A DNA stretch of 64,000 bases from positions 310,001-374,000 of the forward strand of contig NZ_BNJJ01000003.1 of the NCBI RefSeq assembly GCF_016587435.1, written 5' to 3'. Source of the stretch: Dictyobacter formicarum. GTDB taxonomy: Bacteria > Chloroflexota > Ktedonobacteria > Ktedonobacterales > Ktedonobacteraceae. Each line of letters opens with the position of its first letter. Position 1 is the first letter of the stretch. The translations under genes were made by a program, and so were the position numbers. The notes beneath the pieces were generated by a model that had not been told where the DNA came from, did not search any database, and saw only the letters and a list, made by a program, of their open reading frames with translations. Shown here one piece after another: positions 55,476 to 63,633 of this stretch.

Positions 55476-55880
55476 TTGGCTGTTGGTATTGTAATTGTTT
55501 CACATAGCGCGCGCCTGGCTGAGGGCGTGGCGGAACTGGCCGAACAGATGTCTATGGGGGAAGTAACGATTGCCGTCGCTGGAGGCACCGATGATGGTTC
55601 AATTGGCACCTCTCTCGATAAAGTTATTGCCGCCCTCCAGAAGGCTGCCAATCCTGAGGGAACGTTGGTCCTGCTTGACCTGGGCAGTGCTGTGATGGTT
55701 ACAGAGATGGCACTGGAACAGTTGGATCCTTCTGAACGGCAACATATCATTATTAGCACGGCCCCACTGGTTGAGGGAGCCGTGCTGGCTGCGGTTGAGG
55801 CTTCTGCTGGTAGCACGCTGGCTGAGGTCGCGGAAGCCGCCAATAATGGTCATGAGATGCCAAAGGGAAAGCAGGCATAA
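55476..55880 (+). CDS. dhaM: PTS-dependent phosphotransfer subunit DhaM (EIIA-Man-like)
   Basis: A 134-residue single-domain EIIA-Man fold. The phospho-accepting His is in IVSHSARLAEG near residue 9, and GGTDDGSIGTS and LVLLDLGSAVM are typical. Unlike E. coli DhaM it lacks the fused HPr and EI domains, so it depends on separate EI and HPr proteins encoded elsewhere. The start is TTG 55476, with AAAGAAGAG upstream. It closes the glp-dha operon, 77 bases after dhaL. Confidence 0.92.
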   Translation: MAVGIVIVSHSARLAEGVAELAEQMSMGEVTIAVAGGTDDGSIGTSLDKVIAALQKAANPEGTLVLLDLGSAVMVTEMALEQLDPSERQHIIISTAPLVEGAVLAAVEASAGSTLAEVAEAANNGHEMPKGKQA

Positions 55881-55889
55881 CGCCTGCTA

Positions 55890-56375
55890 TTACTCCAGCT
55901 GCTTGTTGGCGGTGCGGAATTGCACAATCTGCTGGCAATGTTGCTGAGCATGGCGGGAAAAGCCCTCCACCAGGTCGGCAATGCTGGCCTCACCTGATCG
56001 ATACCAGTCCAGGATGCCTTTTTTCTCTAACAGTTCGGCGGGCAAAGATGCTAAGGCATCGGTCGATCTGATCTGCGCATCCTGGTACTCATTCATGATC
56101 TGCTGCGCCGTTTTGTAGCTCCGTGCCTCTATTGCCTCGTTGTTAAACGCTTGCAGATCATTTACCCACCTCATAAGATACGGTGAGGGCTTTTCGCCGT
56201 GCGCTGTTTGTAGTGCGTCAATCAGCAATAATTCATAGGATGTCAGATGGGCGACAATATCTTTGGCTGACCATTCTCCACTAACACCCGGCATATCCCA
56301 CATTGGCTCCGGTAAATCATCGAGCGCCTGAATAACCATAAGATGGCTATTTTCTAATGTTTGAGTCGCAGACAT
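55890..56375 (-). CDS. DinB-like four-helix protein
   Basis: A 161-residue protein with the DinB/MDMPI-type four-helix bundle pattern. Possible metal-binding His residues lie in AKDIVAHLTSYE near residue 42 and RHAQQHCQQI near the C-terminus. Members are metal-dependent thiol-related enzymes of varied or unknown substrate. GGAG lies about nine bases before the ATG. It is convergent with dhaM, with only nine bases between stops. Confidence 0.75.
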   Translation of the reverse strand: MSATQTLENSHLMVIQALDDLPEPMWDMPGVSGEWSAKDIVAHLTSYELLLIDALQTAHGEKPSPYLMRWVNDLQAFNNEAIEARSYKTAQQIMNEYQDAQIRSTDALASLPAELLEKKGILDWYRSGEASIADLVEGFSRHAQQHCQQIVQFRTANKQLE

Positions 56376-56467
56376 AAGACATTCTCCAATCTTTACAATA
56401 GCGTCCTATGTTCATATTACTGATCTACCAGAAGTTTCGTTTCTCGTTCACCCTTGCCTCGATCAAG

Positions 56468-56893
56468 CTAATCTGAGATGTTTCGTAAGAAAATGACTTT
56501 TGTGGGGGTAAGTCGTACCAGCATTTCACCTGGCACTCCGTTGCGGGCTCCATACTCTTCGGCCCGGTCCTCACCCATGTAGCGCGCGGCAATCTTGGTG
56601 GCCCATTCCCTGACCTCTGGCAGATTTTCAGAACATTCAACCGTGCCTTCAATCATGGCGTAAGCATATGGAACGATCTCTTCGTCAACGCAGAGCGCGG
56701 CCCGTCCTGTACGCAGCAGGTTGGCACCTTTAACGGTTGATCGCCCGGTATTAAATACCAGAGTGTCACCATCCGCTAAAAACCAGACGGGGGCAACGTG
56801 GGGGCGACCATCTACCCGCACAGTGGCAAGTTTGCCGGTACGCGTATCTTTGAGCAAAAATGCACGACATTCTGCAGTCAACTCAACCATGGC
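56468..56893 (-). CDS. Pyridoxamine 5'-phosphate oxidase-fold (PPOX class) flavin/F420 protein
   Basis: A 141-residue split-barrel protein. TGKLATVRVDGRPHVAPVWFL is the standard beginning of PPOX-class proteins that use FMN or F420, and TLVFNTGRSTVKGANLLRTGRAALCVD continues the cofactor-binding barrel. The substrate is unknown; many small members act as F420-dependent reductases. ATG 56893 follows GGAGATAAAGCC; a longer start 27 bases upstream is less likely. Confidence 0.82.
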   Translation of the reverse strand, partial: AMVELTAECRAFLLKDTRTGKLATVRVDGRPHVAPVWFLADGDTLVFNTGRSTVKGANLLRTGRAALCVDEEIVPYAYAMIEGTVECSENLPEVREWATKIAARYMGEDRAEEYGARNGVPGEMLVRLTPTKVIFLRNISD

Positions 56894-57243
56894 TTTATCT
56901 CCTTTCATTGTTGCAAACAAGCTTCAGAAATCATATGATTATTTCCATTCTATCATCAGCTATACGTCCACACGCCTGCACATATAGTGCTCTTCCTTCC
57001 CTATACGTTTCGTCGAAAAACTCATACGCTGAGGCGCGCCTAATGCAATAGATTTATTCTTGATGTTATAAACTCAATGGGAGGAATGCGGGATTAGTAT
57101 TATGATGTGTATTTTTTGTCATGAGTGATTATCAGCGTTAAAAAGTCCTCGCAAATATCACCCTTGGAGTATAAATATAGGAGGGAAGTATGCCGTGCAT
57201 CTCTCTGCCAAAGACAGATCAGATAGAAAGAAGGAAATGTCTC
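56894..57243. other. Divergent intergenic region
   Basis: 350 bases between the PPOX gene and the aldo/keto reductase gene. GGGAGGAATG near 57077 resembles a ribosome binding site but leads to no frame worth calling. Nothing else is seen. Confidence 0.35.
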
Positions 57244-58200
57244 ATGATTACGCGGAAAATTGGACGGACTGAACTACAAGTATCAGCTCTCTGTCTCGGG
57301 GGCAATGTATTTGGCTGGACCTGTGATGAGCCGACCTCGTTCAGTGTGCTGGATACCTTTGTGGAGGGCGGTGGCAACTTTGTAGATACTGCTGATGTTT
57401 ACTCTACGTGGGTAGCTGGCCATAGTGGTGGCGAGTCCGAGGCGATCCTGGGGAAGTGGCTCAATCAACGTAAGAATCGTGAACAGATGGTTATTGCCAC
57501 TAAAGTGGGAGCTCGCATGGGTAACGGCGAGCAAGGCCTCACGCGGCAGCATATCATGAAGGGTGTAGAAGATTCGCTGCGCCGCTTGCAAACCGATTAT
57601 ATTGATCTCTATCAGGCCCATATCGATGACCAGGCGGTGCCGCTGGAAGAAACGCTTGAGGCCTTTAACGCTCTGATCAAAGCTGGTAAAGTGCGCTACA
57701 TCGGAGCCTCTAACTATACGGCGGAACGTTTGACCGCGGCTTTAAGGGTAAGCCTGCAGCAGGGCTATGGTCGCTATGAATGTATTCAGCCTCCCTATCA
57801 CCTGCTCAATCGTGCTACTTATGAAGGTGAGCTTGAATCTTTATGTTTAGAGCAGGAAATAGGAGTGATCACCTATTCATCCCTGGCTAGCGGCTTTTTG
57901 ACCGGTAAGTATCGTGCCAATCAGGATCTCCCATCCAGCCCACGCGCCCAGAATATCCAGAAAAACTATATGAATGAGAAGGGCTTTAAGGTACTCGATC
58001 AACTTGAGTTCATTGCGCAGGCTCATGATGCCACGATGGCGCAGGTTGCCCTGGCCTGGACTATTGGCCGTCCTGGTATTACTGCTCCGATCGCCAGTGC
58101 TACCTCGGTGGCGCAGACACAGGAACTGCTCCAATCGGTCTCTCTACGCCTGACGCAGGACGAAGGCGAAGCCCTGGATCGCGTTAGTGCCTGGCGCTAA
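57244..58200 (+). CDS. Aldo/keto reductase
   Basis: A 318-residue NAD(P)H-dependent reductase of the YghZ/Tas-like group. It has LGGNVFGWT at the start, GGNFVDTADVYSTWVAGHSGGESE (catalytic Asp and Tyr), VIATKVGARMG (Lys), YIDLYQAHIDD (His) and PIASATSVAQTQELL for NADP binding. The length is typical. ATG 57244 is chosen because the ELQVSALCLGG beginning follows at the normal distance and AAGGAA lies upstream; 18 codons of extra frame precede it. Confidence 0.88.
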   Translation: MITRKIGRTELQVSALCLGGNVFGWTCDEPTSFSVLDTFVEGGGNFVDTADVYSTWVAGHSGGESEAILGKWLNQRKNREQMVIATKVGARMGNGEQGLTRQHIMKGVEDSLRRLQTDYIDLYQAHIDDQAVPLEETLEAFNALIKAGKVRYIGASNYTAERLTAALRVSLQQGYGRYECIQPPYHLLNRATYEGELESLCLEQEIGVITYSSLASGFLTGKYRANQDLPSSPRAQNIQKNYMNEKGFKVLDQLEFIAQAHDATMAQVALAWTIGRPGITAPIASATSVAQTQELLQSVSLRLTQDEGEALDRVSAWR

Positions 58201-58371
58201 GTACGTTACACTGTACACTTTTGGAAATACGCTTAGCCGTATGGTACGATAGCAGATAGATGAGATCCAGGTATGGCAATATGCCCATTGCCTGGATCTC
58301 ACAACATCTTCGCTTTTTATGACTTCAGAAACCCTTCCGTCTGGACAGTAGCAATGAGAAAGGACACCGCG

Positions 58372-58866
58372 ATGAGGAGTAAAAAACAGCTTGGCATGTA
58401 TTCGGTCAACCTCGATGAGGAGGGGACACTACAGATTCAGGCTCCCACCCTGTTGCGCCCCTTACAGTTGGACGCACAGCAGGTGCGAGAACTACAACAT
58501 TGGCTTAATGAGGTGAATCCGCCCATTGGTACCCAGGCTGCGGCCGGACCGGCGGCAACACCTGATACAAACGCGGTCAATGCAACACCGGCCATTACCG
58601 CGGCTGAGGCTCCGGTCGCTCCCCCACGGGTTCCGCCTGAACCGGCCGCCAGTGTCGCCCCTGAAACGATTGCGCAACAGATTATCCAGGAGGTGATCGA
58701 AAACGCCAGCGCTCAGTATCCTGCCAGCCTTGCACCAGAGAATCGCGATCGCTTTATTGACCAGATCACACGCCATCCATCCATCAGGCCATTGATGTCG
58801 CAGAACAAAATATCGTTTAAGCAGGTTATGCTCTGGGTTGAGCAAAACATTGACGTCGAAAAATAA
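58372..58866 (+). CDS. Hypothetical protein with proline/alanine-rich linker
   Basis: A 164-residue protein of unknown function. The first 50 residues (SKKQLGMYSVNLDEEGTLQI) look like a small beta domain, and a Pro/Ala/Val-rich linker follows at about 55-100. The C-terminal 55 residues are helical with IAQQIIQEVIENASAQY and end VEQNIDVEK. ATG 58372 has AAAGGA about eight bases upstream; the frame is open to 58273. No transmembrane segment is present. Confidence 0.55.
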   Translation: MRSKKQLGMYSVNLDEEGTLQIQAPTLLRPLQLDAQQVRELQHWLNEVNPPIGTQAAAGPAATPDTNAVNATPAITAAEAPVAPPRVPPEPAASVAPETIAQQIIQEVIENASAQYPASLAPENRDRFIDQITRHPSIRPLMSQNKISFKQVMLWVEQNIDVEK

Positions 58867-58937
58867 GCGCTGACCAGAACTTAAAATGAATATAAGAAGT
58901 ACGCAGCGGAGAAAAGAGCGGGAACTATCCCCGCTCT

Positions 58938-60428
58938 CTAGCTAAACGATACTGCGGCTACTCCATCATTGGTTCCTATGAACAGGCTACGGCCCGAGAG
59001 GGTAGGGGTACTAAAATGGGGTACCTCTTCAGAGAGGCTGATACTGGCGCGCAACCTGCCGCTGGCAAGGTCAACTGCATACAGGGTTCCACCAGTATCT
59101 AATCCATAGACTGTATGACCGCCAACGATGGGCGGCAAATTCATATCGGCTACATGCCAATCGATAGAGACATGACCATCTGAGCTAACTGTTATGCGGC
59201 GCACGCCGTCATTACAAGGGACCAGGATCTGTGAGCCTACGACTGATCCTCCACCCATAGCCAGCCCATTACAGATCTGTGTTTCGGAGATCTGACCACC
59301 GACGCCACCCAGCGCATTAGCATGTAGCGCATAACCCTTGCCAGATTTACCTGCGACAAAAATCTGGTTATTGGGTAGGAGCAGCGGACCCATAGAACCA
59401 AGGTCTGTGTCGCTGCTGTTCTCTTTCTGCCAGTTCTGTGGTGCAAAGGCATCTACTAGCTTTAATTGTAGCGAGAGGCGTAGCACCGAGTCGCTGTGAT
59501 CCCAATCTCCACTGGTTTGCTCTCCATTGCCAACTGAGACAAATACGTTACCATTCCTGTCAATGGTAGGTCCAGGCGGTGTCCAGATGCCTCCTTCACG
59601 GCTGGTGGGTACCCGATAAAAAATCAGCCCTCCCTGCCCATTGGTGCGAGCCGCTACCACTGTACCAATATAGTGACCACAATCCCCAGCCAGACCTCCA
59701 TAAGCAATATACACCTGGCCGTTAGAGATAACCAGTGCTGACCTCTGCTGGTGAACCGCAGGGTCCATTCCTCCCACATCGACTACGCGCCTCATTTGCA
59801 CTTTCCCCGAATCGGCATTGATGCCTACCAGAATGTGTTGTGGGCCGCTGATCTCGGCAACCGCAAAAATAAGGCCACTGTCTGGATCATAAACCGGGGT
59901 GCCGGTGATGCCTAGTGGATCAATATTGCCACAGGGTAGAGTAGAGCGTTGCACAGGCGTACCGACGTTCGTTTGCCAGCCGACTTTTCCCGTCTGGGGA
60001 TCAAGCGAATAGAGGGTATCGCCTTCTGTAGCGACGATGAGGTGATTTTTAACGACCAGCGGCTCAGCATATACTGCGCCGTCCAGCTTTGTTTTCCAGG
60101 CCCGTACCAGGTGCTGTGGATCAGGCGTCGCTGGCAGATAACCAGCATGCGTGGCGTCATGGTGGTATGTAAACCAATCATCCCAGGCGTGGGAGGAGGA
60201 TGGCAGTGCGTCAGAGGTTTTTGTTGTCAAAGGAGGGGAACTGGCACTGGTTGCTTGCGTTGTTTCTCCTCCCCTATCACAACCGGCCAGCACGAGTGCG
60301 AACAGGCATAACAGGCTCAGCAGCCAGTATTGGGAGGACTGGAAGCGGCTCCGCGAAGTTCTCCAGCCAGTGTATAACAAAATACATCCAGCACTTAACA
60401 TACAGGCGCACATAATTTCCCAGAACAT
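58938..60428 (-). CDS. PQQ-type beta-propeller lipoprotein
   Basis: About 496 residues. A hydrophobic N-terminal stretch is followed by a second one ending LVLAGC (Cys near 50), a lipobox, so the mature protein is probably lipid-anchored outside the cell. After a Ser/Thr-rich linker the rest is a beta-propeller built of repeats such as LYSLDPQTGKVGWQTNVG and LYAVDLASGRLRASI, as in PQQ-dependent dehydrogenases and BamB; true cofactor residues are not evident. AAGGAG lies ten bases before ATG 60428. Having two hydrophobic segments before the lipobox is unusual and may mean the real start is further downstream. Confidence 0.8.
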   Translation of the reverse strand: MFWEIMCACMLSAGCILLYTGWRTSRSRFQSSQYWLLSLLCLFALVLAGCDRGGETTQATSASSPPLTTKTSDALPSSSHAWDDWFTYHHDATHAGYLPATPDPQHLVRAWKTKLDGAVYAEPLVVKNHLIVATEGDTLYSLDPQTGKVGWQTNVGTPVQRSTLPCGNIDPLGITGTPVYDPDSGLIFAVAEISGPQHILVGINADSGKVQMRRVVDVGGMDPAVHQQRSALVISNGQVYIAYGGLAGDCGHYIGTVVAARTNGQGGLIFYRVPTSREGGIWTPPGPTIDRNGNVFVSVGNGEQTSGDWDHSDSVLRLSLQLKLVDAFAPQNWQKENSSDTDLGSMGPLLLPNNQIFVAGKSGKGYALHANALGGVGGQISETQICNGLAMGGGSVVGSQILVPCNDGVRRITVSSDGHVSIDWHVADMNLPPIVGGHTVYGLDTGGTLYAVDLASGRLRASISLSEEVPHFSTPTLSGRSLFIGTNDGVAAVSFS

Positions 60429-60456
60429 TACAAAATAACTCCTTCGGTCATACAGC

Positions 60457-60509
60457 AAAAAGCATTTGGAAATGCACTCGATCGCGGTTAGCTTCGCTCA
60501 TCCAAATGA
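60457..60509 (+). repeat. Dispersed palindromic repeat, copy C
   Basis: Runs from AAAAAGCATTTGG through GATCGCGGTTAGCTTCG to CTCATCCAAATGA, just upstream of the propeller gene. It matches copy B almost base for base. Confidence 0.75.
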
Positions 60510-60559
60510 TGCGAGTCATATTTGATCTCTGGTATAAACACGATTACCATACCTGGGAT

Positions 60560-60898
60560 TTACTCGTGGAGAGATTTTGAACGCAGTTGCTTTCTATGAC
60601 TACGCAGGCGTTTGACCTCCAGCCGTCGTTCACGGCTGGCCGCAGTAGGTCGCGTGGCTTTACGTGAAATACGGGGTCGCTGCAATTCTTGCAAACGCTG
60701 GGCCATCCGTTCAAAAGCGATGTCGCGATTGGTGTGCTGTGAGCGTCGCTCTGTCGCGGTTACAACTAGTCCTGTAGGACGATGGGTTAGCCGTACACCT
60801 GACTCGACTTTGTTGCGATGCTGTCCCCCCGGGCCACTGCCAATAAAAAATTCTAAATCACAATCTCGCTCTAGCGATTCTCGGTCAGTAGGGTACAC
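60560..60898 (-). CDS. ArfB/YaeJ-like GGQ-domain peptidyl-tRNA hydrolase
   Basis: A 112-residue protein consisting of the class I release-factor catalytic domain: FFIGSGPGGQHRNKVESGVR contains the GGQ loop, followed by RPTGLVVTATERRSQHTNRD. It lacks the codon-recognition domains of RF1/RF2. The C-terminal 40 residues are very basic (KRLRSHRKQLRSK), as in ArfB, where the tail enters the mRNA channel of stalled ribosomes. A role in ribosome rescue is inferred. The start is GTG without a clear ribosome binding site. Confidence 0.85.
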   Translation of the reverse strand: MYPTDRESLERDCDLEFFIGSGPGGQHRNKVESGVRLTHRPTGLVVTATERRSQHTNRDIAFERMAQRLQELQRPRISRKATRPTAASRERRLEVKRLRSHRKQLRSKSLHE

Positions 60899-61005
60899 GT
60901 TGAATATTCTCTACTCTCATTGTTATTTCATCACGGTTTCGTCTCTCTATCATATTCTAAAATGTGTCATTTGCATACTACGGCATAAAACAGCAATTCC
61001 CCAAC

Positions 61006-61044
61006 TGTATTTATCAGTTGGGGAATTGCAAAAAAAAGGATTTT
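61006..61044 (-). terminator. Perfect 15-bp stem, terminator of the GlsB-like gene
   Basis: GCAATTCCCCAACTG and CAGTTGGGGAATTGC pair fully around a seven-base loop. The minus strand continues TGTTTTATG. Confidence 0.75.
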
Positions 61045-61080
61045 TATACTCATCCTATGTTCGTTTGTATCATTACCTCA

Positions 61081-61383
61081 TTATAGGGTTGTGCGACGTG
61101 TGCCGCCGGAAACCGCGCGCAGGATAGCGATGAATATACACGCGCCAATAAAGGCGATAATAATCGAACCAACAAAACTACTGGTACCCAGGCCGATCAG
61201 GCTTGCTATAAAACCACCTACCAGTGCACCTACAAGGCCAACAATGATGTCACCGACGATACCATAGCCGCCCCCCCGCATGACTAATCCGGCCAGAGCA
61301 CCAGCAATCAGACCAACCACTAACCACCAAATAATGGCGCCAACTTCCAGTGCTGCGAATGTCATAAAACTTGCAACTACCAT
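61081..61383 (-). CDS. GlsB/YeaQ/YmgE-family stress-associated membrane protein
   Basis: A 100-residue, very hydrophobic protein with three helices. WWLVVGLIAGALAGLVMRGG followed by YGIVGDIIVGLVGALVGGFI is the family's transglycosylase-associated pattern of small-residue helices. Members are induced by general stress in other bacteria; the molecular function is unknown. ATG 61383 has GGAAGGAG seven bases upstream. It has its own terminator and is divergent from the kinase gene. Confidence 0.88.
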   Translation of the reverse strand: MVVASFMTFAALEVGAIIWWLVVGLIAGALAGLVMRGGGYGIVGDIIVGLVGALVGGFIASLIGLGTSSFVGSIIIAFIGACIFIAILRAVSGGTRRTTL

Positions 61384-61760
61384 CACATTACTCCTTCCGT
61401 GTGACAACATGCCTATATAAGAAAAATTAGTCAGAGTAGAGAGTCATCTCTTTTGTGTTCTCTCCGTTATGACTTATATACGATTTTAATATCATAGGGG
61501 GATACACTTTTACTGGCCTTGCCAAAACAGTTAAGCATTCTCTAAATTTTTCCTCAGATTTCTAAGCCAGGCCTTGCTTCCACAACTCTTTTATTTGCTA
61601 GCGCAGCCATTTATACTCTTCCTAAAGGATTCTTGGCATTTACAAAAAAGACGAAAAATTCACCTTGACAGTCGTATTCTGCATCCCTAAAATTAAGGTG
61701 AATAGTATACAAAAGTAGCGTTGAAAAACAAAGGGGTTATTCATCCTGGGAAGTTTGTGT
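61384..61760. other. Divergent region between the GlsB-like and kinase genes
   Basis: AT-rich. It holds the consensus promoter at 61665-61693 reading toward the kinase gene. No other feature is recognised. Confidence 0.4.
61665..61693 (+). promoter_or_regulatory. Consensus promoter of the kinase-WD40 gene
   Basis: TTGACA (61665-61670) and TAAAAT (61688-61693) are spaced by exactly 17 bases, 68 bases before the ATG. Confidence 0.7.
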
Positions 61761-63554
61761 ATGCCCGACCGGAGCGGTCAACAGATTGGCCATTATCACC
61801 TCACCCGTTTACTCGGGCATGGGGGCTTTGCTGATGTCTATTTAGGCGAACATATTTATTTAGGTACATGCGCCGCGATTAAGATCCTTGATACTCAACT
61901 CTCACCAGATGAGGTGGAGCATTTTCGGCAGGAGGCCCGCCTGATCGCTCAGTTAGAGCATCCTCATATCGTGCGTGTGCTCGACTTTGGGGTTGAAGAC
62001 AATATGCCGTTCCTTGTAATGAGCTATGCTCCTCATGGTTCGCTACGACAACGCTATCCTAAAGGCACGATGCTACCACCTGGCCTGGTTGTTGTTTTTG
62101 TTAAACAGATCGCCAGTGCGCTGCATGTTGCGCATAGTGCCCGGCTGATTCACCGCGATATTAAACCCGAGAATATTTTGCTGGGTCGCAATGATGAGAT
62201 CCTGCTGAGTGATTTTGGGCTGGCAATTGTGACTCAGAGTTCGTCGCACAATCAGCTACGCGATGTGTCTGGTACGATCGCGTATATGGCGCCAGAACAG
62301 GCCAGAGGCAAGCCACTGCCTGCCAGCGATCAATATGCCCTGGCGATTATGGCTTATGAGTGGCTCAGCGGTAAACGCCCTTTCAATGGCACGTATGAGG
62401 AAGTGGTCGTGCAACATGCCTTTACGCGCCCTTCTTCGCTGTCCCAGGATCTGTCCTCGATTACGCCGGCACTGGAAGCGGTAATTATGCGCGCGCTGGA
62501 AAAGGAGCCACATTTGCGCTTCAGCAGCGTGTTGGACTTTGCTCGTACGCTAGAAGAAACGTATCTGGCGGAAAAAAACGTTACAGTGTTACCCTCTCTG
62601 CCAGTATCAGAGCTAACCCTGGCCCCTGCTCCTGGCATGCTTCTCTTGCAAAATGAGCACTCGCCTACAACTGAACCCGGCAACGGCAATGTCGTTTATG
62701 CCGTCGCCTGGTCTCCGGATAAACGACGCTTTGCCTATGGAGGTCGTGAGCGCATCATCCAGGTTCGTGGTGCGACAACGGGAGATAGCACGCTCCTCTA
62801 CAAAGAACACATGAGCAGCGTTACCAGCATTGCCTGGTCGCCCGATGGACGCTGGATTGCATCTGCCAGTCTGGATAGAACTATCCATATATGGAATACA
62901 AGTACTGGCCAGTGTCAGGCTATTTACACGGGTCATGCAGGTATGGTACTGGCCCTGGCGTGGTCCCCTGATAGCCAGTACCTGGCCTCAGCCAGCAATG
63001 GACCAGATAATCATGTGCATATCTGGAATGCTAGTAGTGGGCAGCTCCAACTGCTCTATCCAGGCCATTCTCACTGGGTGCGCGCCATTGCCTGGTCGCC
63101 TAATGGTAAGGCGGTGGCTTCGGGCGCCTGGCACGATATTCACATCTGGGATTGCCAGCAGGGTAAGAAGCACTTTAGCTATCGTGGTCATCCTAGCTGG
63201 GTGCGTGCCATTCATTGGTCCACCCATGGTACCCGTATCGCGTCAGCCGGTGAGGATAACACGGTCCAGGTCTGGGAACCGCTGAATAAGGGTCATCAAC
63301 TCTGCCAGTATCGTGGCCATAGTAGCTGGATCTGCAGTGTCCTCTGGTCGCCCGATAGCGCCTGGATTGCCTCTGCCAGTAAGGATCAACAGGTGCATAT
63401 CTGGGATGCCAGCAACGCCGGTAATGCCTCGGTCCATCATGTGCGCTCATCTTCGGCCTACGCTATCACCTGGTTAGCAGACAGTACGCATGTGGTGTCC
63501 GCCAATGGCAACGGCACCGTCCAGGTCTGGCAAGTCAAAAATGACCAGCATTAA
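61761..63554 (+). CDS. Eukaryote-like Ser/Thr protein kinase with seven WD40 repeats
   Basis: 597 residues. The Hanks-type kinase domain (about 8-275) has GHGGFADVYLG, AIKILD (ATP-binding Lys), HRDIKPENILL (catalytic loop), DFGLA and MAPEQARG. After a short linker, seven WD40 blades follow, each starting with a variant of V-x-x-(I/V/L)-AWSPD and ending in an I-x-(I/V)W strand, enough for a complete propeller. There is no membrane helix, so it is cytoplasmic, unlike PknB-type receptors. The propeller probably recruits partners or substrates. ATG 61761 is preferred to TTG 61755. A hairpin terminator follows. Confidence 0.95.
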   Translation: MPDRSGQQIGHYHLTRLLGHGGFADVYLGEHIYLGTCAAIKILDTQLSPDEVEHFRQEARLIAQLEHPHIVRVLDFGVEDNMPFLVMSYAPHGSLRQRYPKGTMLPPGLVVVFVKQIASALHVAHSARLIHRDIKPENILLGRNDEILLSDFGLAIVTQSSSHNQLRDVSGTIAYMAPEQARGKPLPASDQYALAIMAYEWLSGKRPFNGTYEEVVVQHAFTRPSSLSQDLSSITPALEAVIMRALEKEPHLRFSSVLDFARTLEETYLAEKNVTVLPSLPVSELTLAPAPGMLLLQNEHSPTTEPGNGNVVYAVAWSPDKRRFAYGGRERIIQVRGATTGDSTLLYKEHMSSVTSIAWSPDGRWIASASLDRTIHIWNTSTGQCQAIYTGHAGMVLALAWSPDSQYLASASNGPDNHVHIWNASSGQLQLLYPGHSHWVRAIAWSPNGKAVASGAWHDIHIWDCQQGKKHFSYRGHPSWVRAIHWSTHGTRIASAGEDNTVQVWEPLNKGHQLCQYRGHSSWICSVLWSPDSAWIASASKDQQVHIWDASNAGNASVHHVRSSSAYAITWLADSTHVVSANGNGTVQVWQVKNDQH

Positions 63555-63573
63555 CTAAATTCACGTTTTAAAC

Positions 63574-63610
63574 AAAAAATGGAGAAGATTCGTCATCTTC
63601 TCCATTTTTT
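63574..63610. terminator. Bidirectional terminator between kinase and sedolisin genes
   Basis: AAAAAATGGAGAAGAT and ATCTTCTCCATTTTTT form a perfect stem with a five-base loop and T-runs on both strands. Confidence 0.9.
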
Positions 63611-63633
63611 GTTTATTAGCCTGCGGTAAATGC

